Source of the DNA: Streptomyces longisporoflavus | Lineage (GTDB): Bacteria; Actinomycetota; Actinomycetes; Streptomycetales; Streptomycetaceae | Direction: 5' to 3' | NCBI RefSeq assembly: GCF_014649775.1 | Contig: NZ_BMTR01000016.1 | Coordinates: 160,535-224,534 of the forward strand | DNA: 64,000 bases | Shown here: positions 8,353 to 16,852 of the stretch, one piece after another | How positions within the stretch are numbered: the first letter of the stretch is position 1 | Layout of the letters: each line of letters opens with the position of its first letter | Made by a program: the position numbers and the translations under genes | Notes under the pieces: model-generated | The model's database searches: none | What the model saw: the letters and a program-made list of their open reading frames with translations, nothing else | What the model was told of the DNA's origin: nothing

Positions 8353-8982
8353 GTGGCCAAGAGCCCTGTGGCCAAGCGCCTCGTCGTGCTGGTCTCCGGA
8401 TCAGGTACGAATCTGCAGGCTCTGCTCGACAAGATCGCGACGGACGGTGCGGCGGGCTACGGCGCCGAGATCGTCGCGGTCGGCGCCGACCGCGACGGCA
8501 TCGTGGGTCTGGAGCGCGCCGAGAGCGCCGGGATTCCCACCTTCGTCTGCCGGGTGAAGGACCACGCCACGCGTGACGAGTGGGACGCGGCGCTCGCCGA
8601 GGCGACCGCCGCGTACGCGCCCGATCTGGTCGTGTCGGCGGGGTTCATGAAGATCGTGGGGAAGGAATTCCTCGCACGGTTCGGCGGCCGGTTCGTCAAT
8701 ACGCACCCCGCCCTGCTGCCCAGCTTCCCCGGGGCCCACGGCGTGCGCGACGCGCTCGCGTACGGCGCGAAGGTCACGGGATGCACCGTCCACTTCGTCG
8801 ACGACGGCGTCGACACCGGCCCGATCATCGCCCAGGGCGTGGTCCCGGTCGGGGATGAGGACGACGAGAGCGCTCTGCACGAGCGCATCAAGGAAGTCGA
8901 GCGAAGGCTGCTCGTCGATGTCGTGGGGCGTCTGGCCCGCAACGGCTACCGCATTGAGGGACGAAAGGTACTTATCCCGTGA
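8353..8982 (+). CDS. purN: Phosphoribosylglycinamide formyltransferase
   Basis: The enzyme transfers the formyl group of 10-formyl-THF to GAR in purine synthesis. The GTG at 8353 follows a GAAAGGG site and gives 209 aa, typical for PurN. Signatures are the N-terminal phosphate loop SGSGTNLQAL, the catalytic NTHPALLPSFPG, and the HFVDDGVDTGPII motif with the catalytic Asp. The stop codon overlaps the purH start by four bases (GTGA), implying translational coupling. Confidence 0.96.
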   Translation: MAKSPVAKRLVVLVSGSGTNLQALLDKIATDGAAGYGAEIVAVGADRDGIVGLERAESAGIPTFVCRVKDHATRDEWDAALAEATAAYAPDLVVSAGFMKIVGKEFLARFGGRFVNTHPALLPSFPGAHGVRDALAYGAKVTGCTVHFVDDGVDTGPIIAQGVVPVGDEDDESALHERIKEVERRLLVDVVGRLARNGYRIEGRKVLIP

Positions 8983-10547
8983 CCGCCGAAGGTACGCAGG
9001 GTTCGCAGCGCCCCATCAAGCGCGCGCTCATCAGCGTCTATGACAAGACCGGGCTCGAGGAGCTCGCGCGCGGTCTTCACGAGGCCGGCGTCGAGCTCGT
9101 CTCGACCGGTTCGACCGCCGCGAAGATCGCCGCCGCCGGGGTGCCCGTCACCAAGGTCGAGGAGCTCACCGAATTCCCCGAGTGCCTGGACGGCCGGGTC
9201 AAGACGCTGCACCCGCGCGTGCACGCCGGGATCCTCGCCGACCTGCGCCTCGACGACCACCAGCGCCAGCTCGCCGACCTCGGCATCGAGCCGTTCCAGC
9301 TGGTCGTCGTGAACCTCTACCCCTTCAAGGCGACCGTCGCTTCGGGTGCCACGCCCGACGAGTGCGTGGAGCAGATCGACATCGGCGGCCCCTCGATGGT
9401 CCGCGCCGCCGCCAAGAACCACCCCTCGGTGTCGGTCATCACGAGCCCCGACCGGTATGCCGACGTGCTCGCCGCCGCCCGCACCGGCGGTTTCGACCTG
9501 CCCGCGCGCAAGCGCCTGGCTGCCGAAGCGTTCCGCCACACCGCCGAGTACGACCTCGCGGTCGCCTCCTGGTTCGCCGATGACTACGCCGCCGACAGCT
9601 CGGACTTCCCCGAGTTCATCGGCAGCGCGTACACGCGCAAGAACGTCCTGCGCTACGGCGAGAACCCGCACCAGGGCGCCGCTCTCTACGTCGACGGCAA
9701 CGGCGGCCTCGCGGAGGCCGAGCAGCTGCACGGCAAGGAGATGTCGTACAACAACTACACGGACACGGACGCCGCGCGCCGTGCCGCGTACGACCACGAC
9801 GACCCCTGCGTCGCGATCATCAAGCACGCCAACCCCTGCGGCATCGCGATCGGTTCGAACGTCGCCGAGGCGCACCGCAAGGCGCACGCCTGCGACCCGC
9901 TCTCCGCGTTCGGCGGCGTGATCGCCGTCAACCGCCCGGTCTCCAAGGAGATGGCGGAGCAGGTCGCCGACATCTTCACCGAGGTCATCGTCGCGCCGGA
10001 GTACGAGGACGGCGCCCTCGAAGCCCTCACCAAGAAGAAGAACATCCGTGTCCTGCGCTGCCACCAGGCGCCGTCCAACGCGGTAGAGGTCAAGCAGATC
10101 GACGGCGGCGCGCTGCTCCAGGTCACCGACCGCCTCCAGGCCGACGGCGACAACCCCGCCAACTGGACGCTCGCCACGGGCGACGCCCTGAACGCGGGCG
10201 AGCTCGCCGAACTGGCCTTCGCCTGGAAGGCGTCACGCGCGGTCAAGTCCAACGCGATCCTGCTCGCCAAGGACGGCGCCTCGGTCGGCGTCGGCATGGG
10301 GCAGGTCAACCGCGTCGACTCCGCGAAGCTCGCCGTCGAGCGGGCCGGCGAGGAGCGCGCGCACGGCGCCTACGCCGCCTCGGACGCGTTCTTCCCGTTC
10401 CCCGACGGCCTGGAGATCCTGACCGCCGCGGGCGTCAAGGCCGTGGTGCAGCCCGGCGGTTCGGTCCGTGACGAGCTGGTCGTCGAGGCCGCGAAGAAGG
10501 CGGGCGTGACGATGTACTTCACGGGCACGCGCCACTTCTTCCACTGA
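8979..10547 (+). CDS. purH: Bifunctional AICAR formyltransferase / IMP cyclohydrolase
   Basis: PurH catalyses the last two steps of IMP synthesis. At 522 aa it is full length. Residues 8-150 form the MGS-like IMP cyclohydrolase domain (RALISVYDKTGLEELARGL), and the rest is the AICAR formyltransferase domain with the hallmark KHANPCG and the C-terminal KAVVQPGGSVRDELV. The GTG start overlaps the purN stop. A 15-bp hairpin follows about 50 bp after the stop. Confidence 0.97.
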   Translation: MTAEGTQGSQRPIKRALISVYDKTGLEELARGLHEAGVELVSTGSTAAKIAAAGVPVTKVEELTEFPECLDGRVKTLHPRVHAGILADLRLDDHQRQLADLGIEPFQLVVVNLYPFKATVASGATPDECVEQIDIGGPSMVRAAAKNHPSVSVITSPDRYADVLAAARTGGFDLPARKRLAAEAFRHTAEYDLAVASWFADDYAADSSDFPEFIGSAYTRKNVLRYGENPHQGAALYVDGNGGLAEAEQLHGKEMSYNNYTDTDAARRAAYDHDDPCVAIIKHANPCGIAIGSNVAEAHRKAHACDPLSAFGGVIAVNRPVSKEMAEQVADIFTEVIVAPEYEDGALEALTKKKNIRVLRCHQAPSNAVEVKQIDGGALLQVTDRLQADGDNPANWTLATGDALNAGELAELAFAWKASRAVKSNAILLAKDGASVGVGMGQVNRVDSAKLAVERAGEERAHGAYAASDAFFPFPDGLEILTAAGVKAVVQPGGSVRDELVVEAAKKAGVTMYFTGTRHFFH

Positions 10548-10600
10548 CGCCACTTGTTCTACTGACGTCACTTCTTCCACTGAGCAAGTCCCGAACAGAG

Positions 10601-10635
10601 CGGTGGCCGCGCCCTTCCCGAGGGCGCGGCCACCG
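10601..10635. terminator. Bidirectional terminator between purH and the convergent gene
   Basis: A 15-bp perfect stem (10601-10615 with 10621-10635) closes the loop TCCCG. It is flanked by TTGCTTC on the right. Its position between two convergent stop codons fits use by both strands. Confidence 0.85.
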
Positions 10636-10651
10636 TTGCTTCGCTCTCGGC

Positions 10652-11278
10652 TCAGTAGCGAGGGCGGTTGAACCACGCGGTGCCGCTGGGCACGACCGGG
10701 GCGATCGTGATGATGACGGCGAAGGTGACCCAGATCAGCGGGCCGATGATGGCGGTCGCGAGACCGGAGTCGAGACCGATGAACAGCATGATCAGGCCGA
10801 CGATGCCGCCGAGCGCGCCGTAGACGACGGTGGTGATCCGGACACCTTGGCCACCGCGGCTGAACTTCACGCCCAGCATGATGGAGAGGACCGCGAGCCC
10901 GCCCGCGATGAGAGCGCCGACGATCGCGATACCGGCCACGGCGTCCCCGGCCTCGCCCATGCCGGTGAGGCCCAGGTCCTCGCCGCTGTCACCGGCGTCG
11001 CTGGCGATCGCACCCACGTAGAGGTAGATGATCGCGAAGAGGATCTGCACCGCGGAGATCAGGAAAAGGAAGACGCGCGCGGTAACCAGGAGACCCGGCA
11101 TCGACTGCTGCATCATGTTGCCGCCCGGGTAGCCGGGGTAGGCCGGCGGCTGCTGCGGGTAGCCGTAGCCCTGCTGCGGCGGGACGCCGGGAGGGGCCTG
11201 GGGGTAGCCATAACCGGGAGCGGCCGGGGGCTGCTGGGGCGGCTGCCCGTAAGGGTTGTTCGGGTCGCCGTAACTCAT
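10652..11278 (-). CDS. Pro/Gly/Tyr-rich N-terminus, four-TM membrane protein
   Basis: The ATG at 11278 follows a perfect GGAGGAAG ribosome site and gives 208 aa. The first 60 residues are a disordered PQQPPAYPGYPGG-type stretch. Four hydrophobic segments follow (GLLVTARVFLFLISAVQILF, AGIAIVGALIAGGLAVLSIM, VVYGALGGIVGLIMLFIGL, LIWVTFAVIITIAPVV). Proteins of this design are common in actinobacteria, where the N-terminal tail is cytoplasmic and of unknown role. It is convergent with purH and divergent from folD. Confidence 0.8.
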   Translation of the reverse strand: MSYGDPNNPYGQPPQQPPAAPGYGYPQAPPGVPPQQGYGYPQQPPAYPGYPGGNMMQQSMPGLLVTARVFLFLISAVQILFAIIYLYVGAIASDAGDSGEDLGLTGMGEAGDAVAGIAIVGALIAGGLAVLSIMLGVKFSRGGQGVRITTVVYGALGGIVGLIMLFIGLDSGLATAIIGPLIWVTFAVIITIAPVVPSGTAWFNRPRY

Positions 11279-11544
11279 GGCGGTCTTCCTCCGTCGGGTA
11301 GTGCGGGGACGACGCGGCACATCACGGAGGAAAGTTCTACAGATGCGGTCCGTCCCCCCGACACTGCCCGCGGCACTGTGACGCATATCGTTCTTTAGGC
11401 CAGGCTTATTTGTCCAGCCGCATTCCCTATGTGTTGTGCAAGTGCAACAGAGCTGGTCAGCTCCCGGGACACAGCTGGGACACAGTCGGCTCGCGGCATC
11501 GCCCTGATTGGTACCGGGCAGGCCTCATCCGGGAAGATGGAGTC

Positions 11545-12411
11545 ATGACCGCCCAGATTCTCGATGGCAAGGCCACCGCAGCCGCGATCAAGTCCGAACT
11601 GACCGCCCGCGTGGCGGCCCTGAAGGAGCGGGGCCTGACGCCCGGCCTCGGGACTGTTCTGGTCGGTGACGACCCGGGCAGCCAGAAGTACGTCGCCGGC
11701 AAGCACCGCGACTGCGCGCAGGTCGGCATCGCCTCCATCCAGCGCGAACTGCCCGCCACCGCGACGCAGGACGAGATCGAGGCCGTCGTCCGCGAGCTCA
11801 ACGACGACCCCGCCTGCACCGGCTACATCGTGCAGCTCCCGCTGCCCAAGGGCATCGACGAGAACCGCGTCCTCGAACTCATGGACCCGGCCAAGGACGC
11901 CGACGGCCTGCACCCGATGAACCTCGGCCGCCTCGTCCTGAACGAGCCCGCCCCGCTGCCCTGCACGCCGTTCGGCATCATCACGCTCCTGCGTCAGTAC
12001 GGCGTGGAGCTGGGTGGCGCCGAGGTCGTGGTCGTCGGCCGCGGTGTGACGATCGGCCGCTCGATGCCGCTCCTGCTCACCCGCCGCTCGGAGAACGCGA
12101 CGGTGACGCAGTGCCACACCGGTACGCGCGACCTGTCCGCGCACCTCAAGCAGGCCGACATCATCGTGGCCGCCGCGGGCGTCCCGCACCTGATCAAGCC
12201 CGAGGACGTGAAGCAGGGCGCCGCGGTCCTGGACGTCGGCGTCTCGCGCGACGAGACCGGCAAGATCGTCGGCGACGTGCACCCTGGTGTCCGCGAGGTC
12301 GCGGGCTGGATCTCGCCGAACCCCGGCGGCGTCGGCCCGATGACCCGCGCACAGCTGCTCGTCAACGTAGTCGAGGCGGCCGAGCGCGCCGCGTCCGCCG
12401 CCGCGAGCTGA
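11545..12411 (+). CDS. folD: Methylenetetrahydrofolate dehydrogenase / cyclohydrolase
   Basis: FolD interconverts 5,10-methylene-THF and 10-formyl-THF and supplies the formyl donor used by the PurN and PurH encoded just upstream. ATG 11545 gives 288 aa, the normal size. The catalytic lysine sits in YVAGKHRDC (Lys53), followed by GYIVQLPLP, the PCTPFG folate loop, the NADP-binding VVVGRGVTIGRSM, and the C-terminal signature PNPGGVGPMT. No ZTP riboswitch is visible in its leader, unlike glyA later in the window. Confidence 0.97.
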   Translation: MTAQILDGKATAAAIKSELTARVAALKERGLTPGLGTVLVGDDPGSQKYVAGKHRDCAQVGIASIQRELPATATQDEIEAVVRELNDDPACTGYIVQLPLPKGIDENRVLELMDPAKDADGLHPMNLGRLVLNEPAPLPCTPFGIITLLRQYGVELGGAEVVVVGRGVTIGRSMPLLLTRRSENATVTQCHTGTRDLSAHLKQADIIVAAAGVPHLIKPEDVKQGAAVLDVGVSRDETGKIVGDVHPGVREVAGWISPNPGGVGPMTRAQLLVNVVEAAERAASAAAS

Positions 12412-12430
12412 AACGGGAAAGGGTGTGCCC

Positions 12431-12931
12431 ATGAGCGCAGAACCCGAGCAAGGGGCATCGCCGGCCGACGTGACGGAGGCCGAGGAGGTGACGGACACCG
12501 AGGCCAAGGGTGCCGTCAGCGCCCCCGGTCCCGATGGGCCGAAGAAGACCACCCGGCGTTTCCCGCTCCTGACCCGTGACACCGCGCGCCCCGAGGGCGG
12601 CGGCCGGGCCGCGGGCGGCGACGCCCCCGCGCCCGCCCGGCAGTGGCCGCTGCTCAGCGTGCTCCTGATGGTGGGGCTCGGGCTGCTGCTCACGGCCTTC
12701 GACGTATTCCGCGCGGGCACGATCCTGGTCGGCCTCGCGCTGATCGGCGGCGCTGTCCTGCGGTGGGCGCTGCCCGGCGTCGGCATGCTGGCGGTGCGCT
12801 CGCGCTTCACGGACATGGTCACGTACGGCGGTCTCGGCGCCGTCATCGTCCTGCTCGCGCTGATGGCGCAGCCGGACGGCCTTCAGGTCCCGTTCCTGGA
12901 CGGCATCCTGCACTTCACGATCAGCAGCTAG
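12431..12931 (+). CDS. DUF3017 family membrane protein
   Basis: The ATG at 12431 is chosen because GGGAAAGG lies 8 nt upstream; a GTG at 12425 would be too close. The 166-aa product has an acidic N-terminus, then three or four hydrophobic segments starting at WPLLSVLLMVGLGLLLTAF. This is the DUF3017 protein that regularly follows folD in streptomycetes. It lies 19 bp after folD and is probably cotranscribed. Function unknown. Confidence 0.85.
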   Translation: MSAEPEQGASPADVTEAEEVTDTEAKGAVSAPGPDGPKKTTRRFPLLTRDTARPEGGGRAAGGDAPAPARQWPLLSVLLMVGLGLLLTAFDVFRAGTILVGLALIGGAVLRWALPGVGMLAVRSRFTDMVTYGGLGAVIVLLALMAQPDGLQVPFLDGILHFTISS

Positions 12932-13135
12932 CACCCGCACCGGCCCGCTCGTCCCCTCCCCCGCGGAGGCCGAGCGCGCCGGTGCAAGCAGTTAAGACGG
13001 CAAGGGCCCGGGAGTCGTCCTGTGCCGGGTGGAGTTTCGAGTACTCCCCACGGAGTACGCCCGCGGTTCCTGCAACTTCCGCGGTACCGCCGAAGTTTGA
13101 CGTATCGCCGCCTGCACCGGGGCTACGCTGCGGCG

Positions 13136-14290
13136 ATGCGGATCCGCCCCCTCGTCGCCGACACGGCGATCGCGGTCGCCCTGACCACGGTCGCCCTGCT
13201 CCTCGGACAGGAGTCGGCGCGGCAGGGATGGCCCGCACTCGACGCGCCGGGATACGCGTTGGTGGCGCTGGCCAATGTGCCGATCGTCTTCCGCTCCAGG
13301 GCGCCGCTCGCCGTACTGCTCCTGGTGCATCTGGTGTGGGCCGGGTACGTCACCGCCGGCTACTGGCCCGTGGTGAACACCTTCGCGCCCATGCTCGCCG
13401 TCTACACCGTCACCGCCCTGCGGCCCGCCCGTGTCTCCGTCCCCTGCGCCGTGCTGATGAGCGCCGTCTGGATCTACGCGGGCGTGGTGAGCGAGGGGGC
13501 GTCGATGGCGTCCGTGGTCGGGCAGGCCATCGGGTTTCCGCTGGTCATCTGGCGGTTCGGGTACCTCGCCCGCCGGTCCGCCGAGCTGGCCCGGCAGCTG
13601 AAGCGCGAGCAGGACGAACGGGCGCGGCGCGAGGTGGCCGAGGAACGCGGGCGCATAGCAAGGGAGTTGCACGACGTCGTCGCGCACCACATGTCCGTGA
13701 TATCCGTGCAGGCGGGTCTCGCGAAGTTCGTCTTCAGCTCGGATCCGGCCACTGCCCACGCCGCGCTCTCCACCATCTCCGGCACCAGCGGCGAGGCGTT
13801 GGAGGAGCTGCGCCGCATGCTGCGGGTGCTGCGCGCGGGGGAGGACGGCGACGGCCCGCCCGACGCCCCGATGCCGGGGCTCGCGCGGCTCGGCGAGATG
13901 GTCGAGCGCGTACGGGCCGGGGGAGTGGCCGTCGAGCTGCGCGTCGAGGGGACACCGCGGCAGCTCGCGCCCGGCGTCGAGCTCTGCGCGTACCGCGTGG
14001 TCCAGGAGGCCCTGACCAACGTACTGAAGCATGCGCGAGGGGCCGGCGCGGCGGTCGAACTGCGCTATGAGCCGCAGCATGTGACGGTCTCCGTCACCAA
14101 TGACGGGGAGGGGGTGATTCCGGACAGAGTGGTCACAGGAAGCGGCCATGGGTTGATTGGGATGCGGGAGCGGGCCAAGCTCTACGGCGGGACGATCAGC
14201 ATCGGCCCGCTGAGCGAGGGAGGGTTCGCCGTGCGCCTGACCCTGCCGACCTCCGCGCGGGCCGCATCGCAGGGGGACGGCGCGACTTAA
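13136..14290 (+). CDS. Sensor histidine kinase, HisKA_3 type (NarL-family partner)
   Basis: The 384-aa kinase has five or six N-terminal TM segments (residues 5-150), then a coiled linker, the dimerisation/phosphoacceptor helix with RELHDVVAHHMSVIS (His at about 182), and a C-terminal HATPase with NVLKHARGAG and the G-box GSGHGLIGMRER. A weak or absent ribosome site precedes the ATG. Its TAA stop is directly followed by the ATG of the response regulator, so the pair is coupled. Signal and targets are not apparent. Confidence 0.9.
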   Translation: MRIRPLVADTAIAVALTTVALLLGQESARQGWPALDAPGYALVALANVPIVFRSRAPLAVLLLVHLVWAGYVTAGYWPVVNTFAPMLAVYTVTALRPARVSVPCAVLMSAVWIYAGVVSEGASMASVVGQAIGFPLVIWRFGYLARRSAELARQLKREQDERARREVAEERGRIARELHDVVAHHMSVISVQAGLAKFVFSSDPATAHAALSTISGTSGEALEELRRMLRVLRAGEDGDGPPDAPMPGLARLGEMVERVRAGGVAVELRVEGTPRQLAPGVELCAYRVVQEALTNVLKHARGAGAAVELRYEPQHVTVSVTNDGEGVIPDRVVTGSGHGLIGMRERAKLYGGTISIGPLSEGGFAVRLTLPTSARAASQGDGAT

Positions 14291-14980
14291 ATGACCAGGG
14301 TGCTCGTGGTCGACGACCAGTTCCTCATCCGGGCCGGATTGGTGGGGCTGCTGCGTGCCGCGCCCGGCATCGAGGTCGTCGGTGAGGCGGGTGACGGGGT
14401 CGAAGCCGTCGCGCTCGCCGCGTCGACCCGGCCCGACGTGATCCTGATGGACATCCGCATGCCCGGCATGAGTGGCATCGTGGCCACCGAGAAGATCCTC
14501 GCCGAGGCCCCCGAACCGCCGCCGCGCGTCCTGGTCCTCACCACGTTCGACCTCGACGAGTACGTGTACGGGGCGCTGCGGGCCGGAGCGTCGGGCTTCC
14601 TGCTCAAGGACTCCGGGCCCGAGCGCCTGCTCGCCGCCGTGGCCGCCGTCGGCGGCGGCGACGCGCTCTTCGCGCCCAGCGTCACCTGCCGCCTCGTCGA
14701 GGCCTTCGCACGGCAGGCGGGGGCGGGGCCGGGCGCCGGGGACTCCGCGGAACCCCCGCCCGATCTGCGGTCGTTGACCCTGCGCGAGGTCGAGGTCCTG
14801 AAGCTGATCGCCACCGGCATGTCGAACGCGGACATCGCCGAGCGCCTCTACATCAGCGAGGCCACCGTGAAGACCCACCTGAACCGCACGATGACCAAAC
14901 TCGACCTGGACAGCAGGGCGCAGGCGGTGGTGGTGGCGTACGAGACGGGCCTCGTCACACCGGGCGGCGGCGGTCGCTGA
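14291..14980 (+). CDS. Two-component response regulator, NarL/FixJ family
   Basis: The 229-aa protein has an N-terminal receiver domain (VLVVDDQFLIRAGL; phosphoacceptor Asp in VILMDIRMPG) and a C-terminal LuxR-type HTH (LTLREVEVLKLIATGMSN and ISEATVKTHLNR). It is the cognate partner of the preceding kinase. A hairpin follows within 50 bp. Confidence 0.93.
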   Translation: MTRVLVVDDQFLIRAGLVGLLRAAPGIEVVGEAGDGVEAVALAASTRPDVILMDIRMPGMSGIVATEKILAEAPEPPPRVLVLTTFDLDEYVYGALRAGASGFLLKDSGPERLLAAVAAVGGGDALFAPSVTCRLVEAFARQAGAGPGAGDSAEPPPDLRSLTLREVEVLKLIATGMSNADIAERLYISEATVKTHLNRTMTKLDLDSRAQAVVVAYETGLVTPGGGGR

Positions 14981-15010
14981 ACGCGGCGAGCCGCCCGGCG
15001 GAACGGAGAC

Positions 15011-15046
15011 GGCGCCCGTCCTCTCCCCCGTGGGAGGACGGGCGCC
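15011..15046 (+). terminator. Terminator of the NarL-type two-component operon
   Basis: A 13-bp perfect stem (GGCGCCCGTCCTC with its complement) at 15011-15023 and 15034-15046 encloses a C/G-rich loop of 10 nt. Confidence 0.8.
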
Positions 15047-15277
15047 GCCGGTTGGTGGGGAGGCCGTTCCAACGAGATCCAGCGTCACGTTCTTACGAAT
15101 TCCATACAAGGGCTGCCTTGCTCCTGTGGCACGGAGGTGACCATTCCGCCACGGTGTGCCCGGCCCGCAACAAGTGGCCGCCCTGATGGTCATCTTCGCG
15201 GAGGGAACCACTTCGGGCCGTCCCGCCGTCATGAGGGACGAACCGGGCACCAACCGGGCACATGCTGGGGGTGAAGC

Positions 15278-15913
15278 ATGAGTGCTGCCTGGCAGCCGCT
15301 TCCGCGGACGCTTCCGCCGGAGGTGCGGCATTTCGTCGAACAGCTGCGGCTGCTCAAGGACCGCACCGGCCTGAGCCTGATCGCGCTCGGCAGACAGACG
15401 GCCTACAGCAAGTCCTCCTGGCAGCGTTACCTCAACGCGCAGCAGCCGCCGCCCCGGCAGGCGGTCGTGGCCCTGTGCCGGGTGGCGGGGGCGGACCCCG
15501 AACGGTTCGGCGCCCGCTGGGAGCTCGCGGTGCTGGCCTGGCCGCGGGGGGCGCCTGCGGAGGAGCTCGCCGTCGTACGGAGCGGGGCGGGGTCGTCCGG
15601 CGATGGGGCCTTCGACGCGGACTCCGCACGCGCCGGGCTCTCGCATGCCGAACTCCCACGCCCCGGCCTCTCACACGCCGGGCTCCCACGCGCCGAACTC
15701 TCACGCCTCGAACCCTCACGCGCCGGGCTCTCCGGCGACGAGGAGACCCTGCCCTGGTGGGAGCTGCCCGTGCGACAGCCGCAGCCGCGATCCCGGAGAC
15801 CGCGGCTGCGGCTGTGGCGACCGGCGCCCCCGCCCTGGCGGTTCGTGGCCTGCGCCGCGCTCTTCGTCGTCGTACTCCTGCTTGCCGTGCTGCTATGGAT
15901 TCTGGCCCGGTAG
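15278..15913 (+). CDS. HTH protein with C-terminal TM anchor
   Basis: The 211-aa product starts with an XRE-like HTH domain (residues 10-85, including GRQTAYSKSSWQRYLNAQ). A linker follows that is made partly of a five-residue repeat encoded by a 15-bp DNA repeat, then a basic stretch and one TM helix at about 188-209 that ends the protein. The HTH domain is clearly paralogous to that of the gene at 16853 (shared pattern TxYSKxSWxRYLN and WELA near the end). With almost nothing outside the membrane it cannot sense ligands externally by itself. Role unknown. Confidence 0.8.
   Translation: MSAAWQPLPRTLPPEVRHFVEQLRLLKDRTGLSLIALGRQTAYSKSSWQRYLNAQQPPPRQAVVALCRVAGADPERFGARWELAVLAWPRGAPAEELAVVRSGAGSSGDGAFDADSARAGLSHAELPRPGLSHAGLPRAELSRLEPSRAGLSGDEETLPWWELPVRQPQPRSRRPRLRLWRPAPPPWRFVACAALFVVVLLLAVLLWILAR
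15629..15733 (+). repeat. Seven 15-bp in-frame tandem units
   Basis: Units start at 15629 and follow every 15 bp. Representative units are CGCGCCGGGCTCTCG and CATGCCGAACTCCCA. They encode the pentapeptides HAELP, RPGLS, HAGLP, RAELS, RLEPS and RAGLS, a pattern superficially like pentapeptide repeats with Leu at a fixed position. Confidence 0.75.
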
Positions 15914-15951
15914 CGGGGCCGCCACGGAGTGACGGCCCCCGGGGGCGGCTG

Positions 15952-16497
15952 TCAGCCGCGCCAGTTGTACGCCGCCTTCTTCCAGTGCCCGTCGATCTTC
16001 ACGTAGTACGTGCCGGAGAGGCGCTTGAAGCCGGTGTCGTGCTTGTAGCCGCTGTACGTCACGTGGCCGCCGCCACGGGGGCCGTCGAGGAAGTCGTCGG
16101 CGACGCCGAACGTCTCCTTGCCGACGATGCCGTCGACGTCCTCCAGGTCCTCGTTGTGCTGCCACCACTTCGTGGCCGACTCGGTCTTGCGGCCGAAGTT
16201 GCCGTCGATGTCCGTCTTCTTGAACGTGTGCCGGTTGCCGTTGCCGTCCTTCCACTTGGCCCCGTCCGCGTACAGGACCGTCTGCCACAGGCGCGTGGCG
16301 TTGCTGTTCGCGTGGCTGTGCCGGGACAGGGTGCCCTCGTCGCCCCAGTCGTTGTGCGCGGCGCCCTTGCCGTCGACGACGTGCGGGCCGCTCGCCTGTG
16401 CGAGCGACGCGGTGCCGCCGAGTGCGATGGCCGCCCCCGCCGTCACGGCGACCGCCGAGCCGAGCAGCCGCTTGTGCCTGGCCATACTGGTGTGCAT
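15952..16497 (-). CDS. Secreted peptidoglycan-binding-like protein
   Basis: The 181-aa product has a signal peptide (basic MHTSMARHKRLL, hydrophobic Ala/Val/Gly core, cleavage near SLAQA-SGPHV at about residue 36). Residues 55-135 resemble a PG_binding_1 fold, ending in the typical repeat DGIVGKETFGVADDFL. The C-terminus (GTYYVKIDGHWKKAAYNWRG) is aromatic. No hydrolase motif is present. TAGGGGGAAC precedes the ATG. It lies between two paralogous HTH-TM genes, on the opposite strand. Confidence 0.75.
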   Translation of the reverse strand: MHTSMARHKRLLGSAVAVTAGAAIALGGTASLAQASGPHVVDGKGAAHNDWGDEGTLSRHSHANSNATRLWQTVLYADGAKWKDGNGNRHTFKKTDIDGNFGRKTESATKWWQHNEDLEDVDGIVGKETFGVADDFLDGPRGGGHVTYSGYKHDTGFKRLSGTYYVKIDGHWKKAAYNWRG

Positions 16498-16852
16498 GTG
16501 TTCCCCCTAGGTGCTGCGTTGTCGTCTCCGATGCTTGCGCGCGGCGGCGCTTCGCAAAAGGGTCAACACGTGCATTCGGGACGCCGTGGGACGTCCCGGG
16601 CTGCTGCCTGGGGTTCCGCATCGTGGACCGGGACGGCGATGGGACACTGGACGCCGGACCGCAAGAAGTGCGACGGTGCACGCCAGTGGCCCGAACGCTC
16701 CCGTGCGCCCCCGGCCCGGGAACTGACATCCTGGCTTCCGGCATCCCTCTGGGTAGCCCATGACAGGGAGCGACGGGGGCTGCCTCACGGGCAGAGCGGG
16801 AGGAACCGCGCGCGGGGGCAAGTTGGCACGTACGGGGGGAATAGGGGGAGTA
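16498..16852. other. 355-bp divergent intergenic region
   Basis: This region separates the leftward secreted protein from the rightward HTH-TM gene and must hold both promoters. No clear hexamers, hairpins or genes were recognised. TAGGGGGAAC at its left end is the ribosome site of the leftward gene, and GGGGGAGTA at its right end that of the rightward gene. Confidence 0.5.

Noticed and set aside
11395..11544. ZTP riboswitch in the folD leader
   Set aside because: Searched by eye for GACTGGCG and CCGCCTGGGCA; neither is present.
12992..15646. 884-codon open frame on the minus strand across the histidine kinase and response regulator
   Set aside because: It covers two well-supported plus-strand genes and a terminator and has no domain.
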